The notes: generated from the letters alone by a model not told the origin. A stretch of DNA of 64,000 bases from Streptomyces coacervatus (GCF_029223485.1 NZ_JARHTP010000004.1:186001-250000); one strand, 5' to 3'. Numbered from the stretch's first letter, positions 23,819 through 32,740 are shown. Program-made: numbers and translations.

Positions 23819-24739
23819 CTACTGGGCCCACTTGGGGGTCCAGGTCTCGCGCCCGGGTCGGATCGTGCCGAGGTGGGCGCGCAGGGCGGTCAGGGCCGGG
23901 TGCGGGTTGTCGGCGCGCCAGATCAGGGAGTGGGGGTAGACCGGTGTCGGGTCGTGCAGGGGGATGCGGCGCAGGTCGTGGTCGGCGGGCCAGACGACGC
24001 GGGTCTGTTCTCCGACGAAGGTCCCGAGCAGTGCGGAGTCGGCGATGGTGTCGAGAAGCGGCTCGGTGCCGAACTGGGGGCCGGTGACCTCGATGGTGAA
24101 CCCGAAGGCCGCGGCGAGGTCGTCGTAGAAGGCGGCCCACTCGGTGCCGGCGACGTTGCCGGGCATCCAGATCCGGTGCCCGGCCAGCTGGGCCGGGGTG
24201 AGCGTGCGGGCCGCGGCGAGCGGGTGGGCGGGGCCCGTGAGCAGCTCGACGGGTTCGTCGTGGACGCGGGCGGCCTCGATGCCGTCGGGGAGCTGCCGTA
24301 CCGGCAGGGTGAGGGCGCGGAAGGACGCGTCGATGGTGCCGGAGCGGACGGCGGCAAGGGCCGCGTCGGCGTCGAAGAGGGTCACGACGTCGAGGGCGGT
24401 CTCGGGGTGGGCGCGGTGGAAGTCGCGGACCAGGTCGGCGGGTGCGAGCCGGCGGCCGATGACGTCGACGCGCAGGGCCCGGCGGCCGGGGCGTACGGAG
24501 GCCGCCGCTCGTTCCTCGGCCCGCAGCAGGTCGCGGGCGTGGGGCAGGAAGACCTGTCCGTCGACGGTGAGGTGCGCTCCGCGTGCCGTGCGGGTGAAGA
24601 GCCGTGCCCCCAGGTCCTTCTCCAGGGCGGCCACTCGCTTGGAGACGGCCTGCTGGGTGACCGACAGGGCGAGGGCGGCTTCCCGGAACTGTCCGGCGTC
24701 CGCGACGGCCACGAAGGTGCGCACTGCGTCGAGATCCAC
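23819..24739 (-). CDS. LysR-family regulator
   Basis: A 306-residue LysR protein starting at GTG (VDLDAVRTFVAVADAGQFRE). The HTH continues AALALSVTQQAVSKRVAALE and KDLGARLFTRTARGAHLT. The C-terminal ligand domain is complete, with WMPGNVAGTEWAAFYDDLA and TPVYPHSLIWRADNPHP. AAAGGGCCC precedes the GTG. It is divergent from the MFS gene at 24882 (142 bp between starts) and probably controls it. Confidence 0.9.
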   Translation of the reverse strand: MDLDAVRTFVAVADAGQFREAALALSVTQQAVSKRVAALEKDLGARLFTRTARGAHLTVDGQVFLPHARDLLRAEERAAASVRPGRRALRVDVIGRRLAPADLVRDFHRAHPETALDVVTLFDADAALAAVRSGTIDASFRALTLPVRQLPDGIEAARVHDEPVELLTGPAHPLAAARTLTPAQLAGHRIWMPGNVAGTEWAAFYDDLAAAFGFTIEVTGPQFGTEPLLDTIADSALLGTFVGEQTRVVWPADHDLRRIPLHDPTPVYPHSLIWRADNPHPALTALRAHLGTIRPGRETWTPKWAQ

Positions 24740-24881
24740 GGGCCCTTTCTACAACGTCCGGCACCGACGTCACTCACAACTTCTGGTTGTGGAGTGGCAC
24801 GCGTGTCGGTTGTTTGCCCCGTCGCCTCGTGACCGGCTTTGATGTCGCCGGTCGGCATGCGGGCGAGGCGGGGAGACGGGC

Positions 24882-26123
24882 ATGGGGGCCGGGCAGGCGC
24901 TGGGGCGGCGGTTCGGATGGCTGTGGGCTGCGTATGCGGTGAGCACGCTCGGTACCCAGCTCGCCTTCGACGCGTTCTCGCTGATCGCGGTGATCGTTCT
25001 GCATGCCGGGGCGACCGAGGTGGCGCTGCTGAAGGCCGCGGGGCTCGCGGTGGGGGCGGCGGTGGCGGTGCCGCTCGGCCCGTGGGTGGAGTTCCGCCGC
25101 AAGCGGCCCGTGATGGTGGGGATGGACCTGGTCCGGTTCGTGGCACTGCTCACGATCCCGGTGGCCTTCGTGTCCGGCGGGCTCAGCTTCGTACAACTGC
25201 TGGTTGTGTCCGTCGTCGTCGCCGCTGCCGACATCGGCTTCCTCGCGGCCAGTGGAGCTTTCCTGAAGTCGCTCCTCCCCTCGCAGGACCTGCTCACCGC
25301 GAACGCCCGCTTCGAGGCGACCCAATGGACCGCCACGGTACTCGGACCGCCGCTGGGCGGGGTGGCGATCGGTGTGTTCGGTCCGGTGACGACCGTCCTG
25401 GCCGACGCGGTCAGCTATCTGCTGTCGGCCGTCGGGATCCGGCAGGTCGGCGGGACGGAGAAGCCCCCGGCGCGGACGGGTCCGGCACCGGCCGGCAGCC
25501 TGCTCGAAGGCTGGCGTTACATCCTGACCCACCCGGTGCTGCGGCCGCTGTTCTTCAACACTCTCCTGGTCAACGGCCTGATGATGGTGGCGCTCCCACT
25601 GCTGGCGGTCCTGATGGTCGGCGACCTCGGCTTCGCGCCCTGGCAGTACGGGCTCGCCTTCTCCGTGCCCTGCCTCGGCGGCCTGGTCGGCTCACGGCTG
25701 GCCCGCAGGCTCGTGGCGCGCTACGGGCAGTACCGGGTCCTGCGCACCTCCGGGGTGGTGCGTGCGTGCTGGCCGATCGGTCTCGCCTTGGTGCGGCCCG
25801 GCGTCCCGGGGCTGGTGCTCGTCATGGTCGTGGAGCTGGGGGTGATCACCTCGTGCGCTGTCTTCAATCCTGTGTACGCCACCTACCGGCTCCAGCAGAC
25901 GGACACCGCGCGCGTGTCTCGTGTCCTCGCGGCGTGGTCGGTGACCGGCAAGGCGACGACCGCCGCCCTCACCGCCCTGTGGGGTCTGCTGGCCGGCCTC
26001 ATCGGGCCGCGCACGGCACTCGCCATCGCCGGTGTCCTGCTGCTGGCCACCCCGCTGCTCCTCCCCCGCCGCATCGCACCCGCTCCGGAGATGGCGCAGG
26101 TGCACACCGACGGAGTGGCCTGA
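24882..26123 (+). CDS. MFS transporter (MFS_3/enterobactin-exporter type)
   Basis: A 413-residue 12-TM protein. It starts MGAGQALGRRFGWLWAAYAV, with GPWVEFRRKRPVMVGMDLVR (loop 2), SLLPSQDLLTANARFEATQW and LADAVSYLLSAVGI, which are characteristic of the EntS-like MFS_3 group. GGGGAG lies about 8 bases before the ATG. These proteins often export antibiotics or siderophores. Control by the divergent LysR is likely. Confidence 0.88.
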   Translation: MGAGQALGRRFGWLWAAYAVSTLGTQLAFDAFSLIAVIVLHAGATEVALLKAAGLAVGAAVAVPLGPWVEFRRKRPVMVGMDLVRFVALLTIPVAFVSGGLSFVQLLVVSVVVAAADIGFLAASGAFLKSLLPSQDLLTANARFEATQWTATVLGPPLGGVAIGVFGPVTTVLADAVSYLLSAVGIRQVGGTEKPPARTGPAPAGSLLEGWRYILTHPVLRPLFFNTLLVNGLMMVALPLLAVLMVGDLGFAPWQYGLAFSVPCLGGLVGSRLARRLVARYGQYRVLRTSGVVRACWPIGLALVRPGVPGLVLVMVVELGVITSCAVFNPVYATYRLQQTDTARVSRVLAAWSVTGKATTAALTALWGLLAGLIGPRTALAIAGVLLLATPLLLPRRIAPAPEMAQVHTDGVA

Positions 26124-26241
26124 CCTGGAGACCTCATTGAGGAGTTGCCGCTCAACGCCATGGGCAAGTGTTGAAGGACCAATTGCGATGAGGACGGACG
26201 GGAGCCGCGATCCGGCTCCCGCCGGCGAACGGAGATCCCAC

Positions 26242-26523
26242 GTGACGACGAACCAGGCGGCCGGACTGACGGCGGACCTGTCACTCGACCGGATAGAGCG
26301 CCTCGACGACGAGATCATCGCGCTCCTCGCACGCCGCCGCGCGATGACCCGGGAACTTCCGGTCCCGGGCCGCGCCCGCGCCGCCGACCCGGCCTTCGCG
26401 GAGACCGTACGGGGGACAACAGGCCGCTACCGCAGGGAACTCGGTGGCGCGGGCGAACTCGTCGCCCGCGCGGTCATGGTGCTGTGCGATCCCAGCCGGG
26501 AAGCCGGCGGCCGGGAGAACTGA
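26242..26523 (+). CDS. Chorismate mutase-like small protein
   Basis: A 93-residue helical protein. The N-terminal helix LDRIERLDDEIIALLARRRA with MTRELPVPG matches the AroQ/CM_2 pattern (LR..ID..D..ll.Ll.eR). It is shorter than the usual domain, and several catalytic positions of AroQ are not obvious, so activity is uncertain. The GTG at 26242 has GGAG 6 bases upstream; ATG 26188 is possible but has no ribosome site. It stands alone between the MFS gene and the MmgE/PrpD cluster. Confidence 0.6.
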   Translation: MTTNQAAGLTADLSLDRIERLDDEIIALLARRRAMTRELPVPGRARAADPAFAETVRGTTGRYRRELGGAGELVARAVMVLCDPSREAGGREN

Positions 26524-26606
26524 CGGCCGGGAGAACCGAAGAAAGCTTCCCTCAGTCGAAGCCCACGTCCGACCCGGCGTGGGCTTCGTCGCGTCGCGCA
26601 TTGTTG

Positions 26607-26730
26607 CGTACAAATCCTCGGCATTGTGTCGTCACCTGATGAGGAAGTTCGGGTCGGCCGCGATAAAACCCTGGTCACACATGGGTGCGCCCGCCGTTGA
26701 CAGGATCTCGCATTTGGCCGTACAAATCTT
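26607..26730. promoter_or_regulatory. Putative control region with repeated CGTACAAATC/T
   Basis: This 262-bp gap ahead of the MmgE/PrpD gene is less GC-rich than its surroundings. It holds two copies of CGTACAAATC followed by CT or TT (about 26607 and 26719), 112 bp apart. They could be sites for the GntR regulator encoded at the end of the cluster. No match to a named operator consensus is claimed. Confidence 0.35.
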
Positions 26731-26785
26731 TGCAGAGGTCCTGTCCGCCGTACGAAGAGCAGGCAACGAACCCCCGGGGGGACCG

Positions 26786-27847
26786 TTGACAGTCGCCCGC
26801 GCCCTCGCCGAGCGGGCCCTGGCCGACACCGTGACCGTCGCGCCGGCCGACGACCCGCACACCGACACGACGACCCATATCTCCGTGGTCACCGTCCCGG
26901 CGGTGCTCGCGTCCGTCGGTGACGCCCGGGCGTATCTCGCCGGCGCGGGAGTCATGGCGCGGCTCGGGGCGATGCTCGGCCGGGGGCACTGCGCGGCCGG
27001 CTGGCAGGCGATGTGCACCGCGGGTGCCCCGGCCGCCGCGGTCGCGGCCGGGCCGGCGTTCGGCCTGGACGTGACGGGTCTCGCCACCGCGATGGCGCTC
27101 GCCGTGCCCGCCGCCGGTGGCGGGCAGGAGGCCTTCGGGACGCACGGCAAGTCGCTGCAGGTCGGGTTCGCGGCCGACGCGGGCGTACGGGCCGCACGGC
27201 CGGCGCGGGCGGGTGCCACCGCCGATCCGCGGGCGCTGGACGGTCGGCTGGAGCGGGTCGGCGGCACGCCCGGCACGGACTTCCCCGCCGTTCCGGCCGT
27301 CCCCGGGGGCCCGGCCGTCAAGCTCTTCCTCTGCTGCTACGCCATGCAGCGGCCCATCGCCGCCCTGCGCGAGGTGCGCGAGGTGCGCGACCGGGTCCGC
27401 GGCGAGGTCACCGCCGTCACCGTGAGCACACCGGCGGGGACCGTCCACCCGCTCATCCACGACCGCCCGGCGACCGTTCTGGGAGGCAAGTTCTCGCTGC
27501 CGTACGCGGTGGCGGCGGTACGGCGGTGCGCAGCGCGGACGCTCGTCGAACGCGTCCGCGCCGACCGGCTGCAGGGCGAGACCAGCTCCCTCCTCGACGG
27601 CCGGGTCTCCCTGCGCATCGACCTCGCCGACGGCAGCGAGGTGCACACCGGGCTGGCGCTGCCGCCCGGCGCGCCCGGGCGCCCGCTGTCCGACGCCGAC
27701 CTGTGCGCCAAGGCCGCCGCCTGCGAACCGGACGTACCGGCGCTGCTGGACGGACTGACGTGGGCCGGCGCGGCTGAGGTGCCGCAGACGCACTTCCCGT
27801 ACTTCGCTCACGACCCGCACTCCCCGAACGAGGGCCAGGAGGCATGA
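26786..27847 (+). CDS. MmgE/PrpD-family protein, short form
   Basis: Roughly 353 residues from a TTG at 26786, preceded by GGGGGGACC. Recognisable family parts are TTHISVVTVPAVLASVGDA, AYLAGAGVMARLGAMLG, FGTHGKSLQVGFAADAGV and FLCCYAMQRPIAALREV. Family proteins (2-methylcitrate dehydratase, iminodisuccinate epimerase and relatives) are about 450 residues. Here the N-terminal helix (ARALAERALADTVTV) runs almost directly into APADDPHTDTTTH, skipping about 50 residues that normally hold the NGTAAHA-type active-site stretch. It overlaps the CoA-transferase gene by 4 bases (ATGA), so it is translationally coupled. It could be a divergent subfamily or a damaged enzyme. Confidence 0.7.
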   Translation: MTVARALAERALADTVTVAPADDPHTDTTTHISVVTVPAVLASVGDARAYLAGAGVMARLGAMLGRGHCAAGWQAMCTAGAPAAAVAAGPAFGLDVTGLATAMALAVPAAGGGQEAFGTHGKSLQVGFAADAGVRAARPARAGATADPRALDGRLERVGGTPGTDFPAVPAVPGGPAVKLFLCCYAMQRPIAALREVREVRDRVRGEVTAVTVSTPAGTVHPLIHDRPATVLGGKFSLPYAVAAVRRCAARTLVERVRADRLQGETSSLLDGRVSLRIDLADGSEVHTGLALPPGAPGRPLSDADLCAKAAACEPDVPALLDGLTWAGAAEVPQTHFPYFAHDPHSPNEGQEA

Positions 27848-29034
27848 CGGTGTACCAGCTTCCCCTGTCCGGCATCACGGTGGTCAGCCTTGAGCAGGCG
27901 GTGGCCGCTCCCTACGCCACCCGGCAGCTCGCCGATCTCGGCGCCCGGGTCATCAAGGTGGAGCGGCCGGGCGAGGGCGACTTCGCGCGCCGCTACGACA
28001 CCACGGTGCACGGCCACTCCAGCTATTTCGTCTGGCTCAACCGCTCCAAGGAGTCCCTCACGCTGGACCTGAAGGATCCGCGCGGCATGGAGATCCTCCA
28101 CCAACTCCTCGACGGCGCCGACGTGTTCGTACAGAATCTCGCGCCGGGAGCCGCCGACCGCCTGGGCCTCGGCGTCGACGCGCTCGCCGAGCGCCGGCCG
28201 CGGCTGATCCCGTGCACGATCTCCGGATACGGCACGACCGGGCCATGGGCCGACCGCAAGTCGTACGACCTGCTGGTGCAGTGCCAGACCGGCCTGGTCT
28301 CCCTCACCGGAACCGCGGAGGAGACCGCCCGGGTCGGGATCTCCGTCGCCGACATCGCCGCCGGGATGTACGCCTATTCGGGCATCCTCACCGCCCTGTA
28401 CACACGGGCCACCACTGGCCGGACGCACCCGGTGGAGGTGTCCCTGTTCGAGGCGCTGGCGGAGTGGATGGGCCAGCCCGCGAACTACACGCGGTACGGC
28501 GGCAGTCAGCCCGCCCGGCTCGGCACCCAGCACGCGACCATCGCACCCTACGGCGCCTTCACCACGGCAGACGGCAAGCAGGTGCTGTTCTCCATCCAGA
28601 ACGAGCGCGAGTGGGCCGCCCTGTGTACGGACTTCCTGGGGCAACCGGAGTTGACGAACGATCCGCGCTTCGCCACGGGTTCCGACCGCGTCGCGCACCG
28701 CGACCGGCTCAACGCGATCGTCGCCGAGCGCTGTGCCCGCTCCGGAGCCGAGGAGATCCTCAAGGACCTGGAGGAGAACGGCATCGCCTGCGCCGGGGTC
28801 AACGACGTCGCCGCGTTCCTGGACCACCCGGTGCTGGCCGCCCGCGAGCGCTGGCGCGAGGTGGCCGTGCCCGGCGCGACGGTACAGGCGCTGCTCCCAC
28901 CGGCCGACCTCGCGGGCGTCCCGGCACGCATGGATCCCGTGCCGGCGGTGGGTGAGCACACGGACGCGATCCTCACCGGCCTCGGCCTCGCCGCCGACGA
29001 CATCGAGGCGCTGCGCGCCGACGCCGTCATCTGA
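27844..29034 (+). CDS. CaiB/BaiF (family III) CoA-transferase
   Basis: A 396-residue family III CoA-transferase that moves CoA between carboxylic acids. It has LPLSGITVVSLEQAVAAPYA, LADLGARVIKVERPGEGDFA and LNRSKESLTLDLKDPRG. The catalytic Asp lies in YDLLVQCQTGLVSLTG, and ISVADIAAGMYAYSGILTAL follows. It is coupled to the MmgE/PrpD gene by an ATGA overlap and is 26 bp ahead of the acyl-CoA dehydrogenase. The CoA donor and acceptor cannot be told from sequence; dicarboxylates such as itaconate-, mesaconate- or citramalate-like acids fit the context. Confidence 0.92.
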   Translation: MTVYQLPLSGITVVSLEQAVAAPYATRQLADLGARVIKVERPGEGDFARRYDTTVHGHSSYFVWLNRSKESLTLDLKDPRGMEILHQLLDGADVFVQNLAPGAADRLGLGVDALAERRPRLIPCTISGYGTTGPWADRKSYDLLVQCQTGLVSLTGTAEETARVGISVADIAAGMYAYSGILTALYTRATTGRTHPVEVSLFEALAEWMGQPANYTRYGGSQPARLGTQHATIAPYGAFTTADGKQVLFSIQNEREWAALCTDFLGQPELTNDPRFATGSDRVAHRDRLNAIVAERCARSGAEEILKDLEENGIACAGVNDVAAFLDHPVLAARERWREVAVPGATVQALLPPADLAGVPARMDPVPAVGEHTDAILTGLGLAADDIEALRADAVI

Positions 29035-29060
29035 CCCCCGACGATGTGGAGTTGCCCCCG

Positions 29061-30227
29061 ATGAGCGTCCTGGACATCCTCTCCGACGACGAACGACTCG
29101 TCGTCCGGACCGTGCGCGACTTCGTCGACAAGGACGTCAGGCCCGTCGTCCAGGAGCTGGAGCACGCCGATACCTATCCGGAGAACCTCATCGAGCGGAT
29201 GAAGGAACTCGGTATCTACGGCCTGGCAATCCCGGAGGAGTACGGCGGCAACCCGGTTTCCACACCGTGCTTCGTACTCGTCACCGAGGAACTCGCGCGT
29301 GGCTGGATGAGTCTGGCCGGAGCGATGGGCGGCCACACCGTCGTGTCCAAACTCCTGCTGCTGTACGGCACCCAGGAGCAGAAGCGGCGGTATCTGCCGA
29401 GGCTGGCGACCGGGGCGGTGCGGGCCACGATGGCGCTGACCGAGCCGGGCGGCGGTTCGGACCTGCAGGCGTTGACGACCGTCGCGCGCCGCGAGGGCGG
29501 GGAGTACGTCGTCAACGGTGCCAAGACCTGGATCACCAGTTCCCGCCGCTCCGGCCTGATCGCGCTGCTGTGCAAGACCGACCCTGCCGCCAGCCCCCGC
29601 CATACGGGCATCTCGGTCCTGCTGGCCGAGCACGGCCCGGGCCTCGTCGTCTCCCGCGACCTGCCCAAACTCGGCTACAAGGGCGTCGAGAGCTGCGAGT
29701 TGTCCTTCGAGGACCACCGCGTACCGGCCGACGCGCTGTTGGGCGGCGCGGAGGGCCACGGCTTCGGCCAGATGATGAAGGGGCTGGAGACCGGGCGGCT
29801 CCAGGTGGCCGCCCGGGCGCTCGGCGTGGGGCGGGCGGCCCTGGAGGACTCGTTGCGCTACGCACAGCAGCGGGAGTCGTTCGGCAAGCCGATCTGGCGG
29901 CACCAGTCCATCGGCAACTACCTGGCCGACATGGCGACCAAGCTCACGGCCGCCCGTCAGCTGACGCTGCACGCGGCCCGTGAGGCCGACGCCGGGCGCC
30001 GGGTCGACATGGAGGCGGGCATGGCGAAGCTGTTCGCGTCGGAGACGGCGATGGAGATCGCGCTCAACGCCGTGCGGATTCACGGCGGTTACGGCTATTC
30101 CACGGAGTTCGACGTCGAGCGGTACTTCCGGGACGCCCCCCTGATGATCGTCGGCGAGGGAACGAACGAGATCCAACGGAACGTCATCGCGGCGCAGTTG
30201 GTGGCCAGAGGCGGTCTCGATGGCTGA
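29061..30227 (+). CDS. Acyl-CoA dehydrogenase
   Basis: A 388-residue flavoprotein oxidising acyl-CoA to enoyl-CoA. It shows ATMALTEPGGGSDLQALTT (FAD/substrate loop), VNGAKTWITSSRRSG and GRLQVAARALGVGRAALEDS. The C-terminal EIALNAVRIHGGYGYSTEFD and EGTNEIQRNVIA hold FAD-binding residues. The catalytic base position is in the GGYGYSTEF-type region, as in many bacterial members. The ATG at 29061 has GGAG 9 bases upstream; the in-frame GTG at 29046 is less likely. It is the third gene of the cluster. Confidence 0.93.
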   Translation: MSVLDILSDDERLVVRTVRDFVDKDVRPVVQELEHADTYPENLIERMKELGIYGLAIPEEYGGNPVSTPCFVLVTEELARGWMSLAGAMGGHTVVSKLLLLYGTQEQKRRYLPRLATGAVRATMALTEPGGGSDLQALTTVARREGGEYVVNGAKTWITSSRRSGLIALLCKTDPAASPRHTGISVLLAEHGPGLVVSRDLPKLGYKGVESCELSFEDHRVPADALLGGAEGHGFGQMMKGLETGRLQVAARALGVGRAALEDSLRYAQQRESFGKPIWRHQSIGNYLADMATKLTAARQLTLHAAREADAGRRVDMEAGMAKLFASETAMEIALNAVRIHGGYGYSTEFDVERYFRDAPLMIVGEGTNEIQRNVIAAQLVARGGLDG

Positions 30228-30232
30228 ACGGG

Positions 30233-30988
30233 ATGGTCTTGATGGCTGAGCAACCGCAGCGGGAGAGCACGTACTCGCGGCTCGGAAGAGAGTTGCGGAC
30301 GGCGATCCTTCGGCACGACTATCCGGACGGGGTCCGGCTGCCCACCGAGGCCGAGCTGGCCGTGACGTACGGGGTGAGTCGGCAGACCGTGCGCCGGGCG
30401 TTCCAAGACCTCGTCACCGAGGGACTGGTCCACCGGGTGCCGGGGCGCGGGACGTTCGCCACGCCCCGCGGGGAGCAGTATCTACGGCAGTTCGGTTCGG
30501 TGGACGACCTGATGGGGCTGTCCATCGACACGCGCATGGACGTCGTGACCCCCCTGCATCGGCGGGTCGACGTCGACGCGGCGGGGCGACTGGGCCTCAA
30601 CACGGACCGGGTGCACAAGCTGGCTTTCCTACGGGTGCATGAGGACGTCGCGTTCTGCCACACGTCGGTCTGGCTGCCGCCCGCCGTAGGCCAACTGCTG
30701 GAATCCATGGACGAGTTGACGCTGCCGGGCACACCCAGCGCCTTCACCGTCATCGGTCTGCTCGACCAGCGGCTGCCGGAACCGATCGCCGAGGCCGAGC
30801 AGAGCATCACCGTCGCAGAAGCCACGCCGGAGATCGCCGGACACCTGGGCTGTGAACCGGGCCGCGCCCTGCTGCGCATCGACCGCGTCTACCAGACGGT
30901 CGCCGGTCAGCTCGTCGAACTGGCCATCAGCCACTTCCTGCCCGAGCACTACTCGTATCGCGTGCGGCTGCGGCGCAGCGGTCGGTGA
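30233..30988 (+). CDS. GntR-family regulator, HutC subfamily
   Basis: A 251-residue regulator. The N-terminal winged helix is LGRELRTAILRHDYPDGVRL, PTEAELAVTYGVSRQTVRRA, FQDLVTEGLVHRVPGRGTFA. The C-terminal UTRA ligand domain has FLRVHEDVAFCHTSVWLPPA and GRALLRIDRVYQT. The ATG at 30233 or 30242 may be used: GATGGCTGA occurs twice (30219 and 30241), spanning the end of the dehydrogenase and the second start. It is 5 bp after the dehydrogenase stop and likely regulates the MmgE/PrpD-CoA-transferase-dehydrogenase operon. Confidence 0.88.
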   Translation: MVLMAEQPQRESTYSRLGRELRTAILRHDYPDGVRLPTEAELAVTYGVSRQTVRRAFQDLVTEGLVHRVPGRGTFATPRGEQYLRQFGSVDDLMGLSIDTRMDVVTPLHRRVDVDAAGRLGLNTDRVHKLAFLRVHEDVAFCHTSVWLPPAVGQLLESMDELTLPGTPSAFTVIGLLDQRLPEPIAEAEQSITVAEATPEIAGHLGCEPGRALLRIDRVYQTVAGQLVELAISHFLPEHYSYRVRLRRSGR

Positions 30989-31003
30989 TACGGCTCGCGG
31001 AAA

Positions 31004-31033
31004 CCCTGGTGGTGCACCTCTGGCTCACCAGGG
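31004..31033. terminator. Hairpin between convergent GntR and SDR genes
   Basis: CCCTGGTG, 14-base loop, CACCAGGG: an 8-bp perfect stem between the two stop codons, its right arm covering the SDR stop. It could end transcription in both directions. Confidence 0.45.
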
Positions 31034-31732
31034 CAGCCGCCCGTTGACGTCGAAGTAGCCGCCTGTCGGGCCGTCGGGCGCGACCTGCGCCATGCGCACG
31101 ATGATCTCGGCGGCCTGCTCGACGGTCTGCGTGCCCGTGTTGCCGTTGAGGTCCGTCTTGGTGAAGCCGGGCTCGACGGAGTTGATCCGCATGGTCGGGA
31201 ACGCCTTCGCGAACTGCACGGTGAGCATGTTGAGCGCGGTCTTGGACGTCGGGTAGGCGATGCCCGGGTAGAAGTGCGCGGGGTGGTCCGGGTCGGAGAG
31301 GTGGGTGAGCGAGGCAAGGCCGCTGCTGACGTTGACCACGACCGGCGCGGCCGAACGCTGCAGCAGGGGCAGGAAGGCGTGGGTGACGCGGACGACGCCG
31401 AAGACGTTCGTCTCGAAGGTGTTGCGCATCTGGTCGGCGGTCACGGTCTCGGCAGTGGGCACGCCGTTGCCCTCGCCCCGGGTCTCGATCCCGGCGTTGT
31501 TGATCAGGACGTCGAGCCCGCCGTCGGCCTCGATCGTCTTGGCCGCGGCTTCGACCGTGGCGTCGTCGGTGACGTCGAGGAGGACGAAGCGTGCGCCCAG
31601 CTGCTCGGCGGCCCGGCGTCCGCGCTCGGCGTCGCGGGCGCCCACGTACACGGTGTGACCTGCGGCGATGAGCCGGCGGGCGGTCTCGTGGCCGATGCCC
31701 TTGTTGGCTCCGGTGATCAGTGTTGTCGTCAT
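31025..31732 (-). CDS. Short-chain dehydrogenase/reductase
   Basis: A 235-residue classical SDR. Cofactor motif LITGANKGIGHETARRL, then NNAG (LDVLINNAGIETRG), the catalytic Ser in VVVNVSSGLASL, and YPTSKTALNML (YxxxK). Basic residues after strand 2 (GARDAERGRR) favour NADPH. It starts at ATG 31732; the upstream residues to 31810 do not look like the family. It is divergent from the HTH regulator at 31834 (101 bp), which probably controls it. Confidence 0.93.
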   Translation of the reverse strand: MTTTLITGANKGIGHETARRLIAAGHTVYVGARDAERGRRAAEQLGARFVLLDVTDDATVEAAAKTIEADGGLDVLINNAGIETRGEGNGVPTAETVTADQMRNTFETNVFGVVRVTHAFLPLLQRSAAPVVVNVSSGLASLTHLSDPDHPAHFYPGIAYPTSKTALNMLTVQFAKAFPTMRINSVEPGFTKTDLNGNTGTQTVEQAAEIIVRMAQVAPDGPTGGYFDVNGRLPW

Positions 31733-31833
31733 GCGTCCAGCCTGCGGCGCTCCTCCTCGATCAGCCAGGAGACCCTTCTTCCTGGGACTCGGAGTACCAG
31801 GCACATGCACGGCCCACGGTGTTCACTGGGGGC

Positions 31834-32679
31834 ATGACGGTGACGGAACTCGGACAGGCGCTGCGCCGCTGGCGCGACCGGGTCTCCCCGGAGGCGGCGG
31901 GGCTGCCCTTGGGCGGTCATCGGCGCGCGGCCGGTCTGCGGCGCGAGGAGCTGGCTCTGCTGGCCGGGATCTCGGTCGACTACATCACGCGGCTGGAACA
32001 GGGCCGGGCGGCGCATCCCTCCGGGCAGGTCGTCGAGGCGCTGGCCCGGGCGCTGCGGCTGTCGTCGGACGAGCGGGCCCATCTGTTCCGGCTGGCGGAG
32101 CTGGTGCCACCCGGCCCGGACGTGGTGCCCGCGTACATCACCCCGAGCGTCCAGCGCCTGCTGGACCGGCTGGTGGACACCCCCGTGGGTGTCTCCGACG
32201 CGGCGATGACGCTGCTGGTCGCCAACCCGATGTACGCGGCACTGATGGGCGACCCGTCCGGTCTGCGCGGCTTCGAACGCAATGGCGTGTGGCGCAACTT
32301 CATGGGCGTGCCCAGCCGGGTCCGGCACGCACCTCAGGAGCTGCCTGCCTTCGAAGCGGGCATGGTCGCCGAACTTCGGGCCACCGCCGTCCGGTATCCC
32401 ACCGACCGTCAACTGCGCCGCCTGATCACGGAGTTGCGCACCCACAGCCGGCGGTTCGCCGAGCTGTGGGACGCGGGCGTCGTCGGCCGGCTCCAGGCCT
32501 CGCGCAAGACGATCGAACATCCGCAGGTCGGCCTGCTCACGCTGGACTGCGACCTCCTTCGGGTGGAGGAGAACGACCTGCACATCCTCGTCTACTCGGC
32601 CGAACCGGGCACCGAGGCCGCCGAGAAGCTGGATCTCATCTCCGTGGTCGGCACCCAGAGCCTGGCCGAGAAGCGCTGA
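31834..32679 (+). CDS. XRE-type HTH regulator with MmyB-like ligand domain
   Basis: A 281-residue regulator. The HTH is GLRREELALLAGISVDYITR, followed by LEQGRAAHPSGQVVEALARA. The C-terminal PAS-like MmyB domain contains LLVANPMYAALMGDPSG, WRNFMGVPSRVRHAP and KTIEHPQVGLLTLDCDLL. This is the common actinobacterial partner of divergent SDR genes, which matches its position. GGGGGC precedes the ATG. Confidence 0.9.
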   Translation: MTVTELGQALRRWRDRVSPEAAGLPLGGHRRAAGLRREELALLAGISVDYITRLEQGRAAHPSGQVVEALARALRLSSDERAHLFRLAELVPPGPDVVPAYITPSVQRLLDRLVDTPVGVSDAAMTLLVANPMYAALMGDPSGLRGFERNGVWRNFMGVPSRVRHAPQELPAFEAGMVAELRATAVRYPTDRQLRRLITELRTHSRRFAELWDAGVVGRLQASRKTIEHPQVGLLTLDCDLLRVEENDLHILVYSAEPGTEAAEKLDLISVVGTQSLAEKR

Positions 32680-32692
32680 GGGCTCCGTGGCT

Positions 32693-32740
32693 GGTCGCTC
32701 CCCCCGGTTCTCGGCTTCGCTCGAACCGGAGGGTCCCGCC
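32693..32740 (+). repeat. Short palindromic repeat element, copy 2
   Basis: GGTCGCTCCCCCCGGTTCTC followed by GGCTTCGCTCGAACCGGAGG. The segment CCGGTTC...GAACCGG makes a 7-bp hairpin stem. It begins 14 bases after the HTH gene stop and matches the element at 11987-12032 inside the LysR pseudogene. The downstream 120 bases (to 32862) encode no gene I recognise. Confidence 0.65.
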
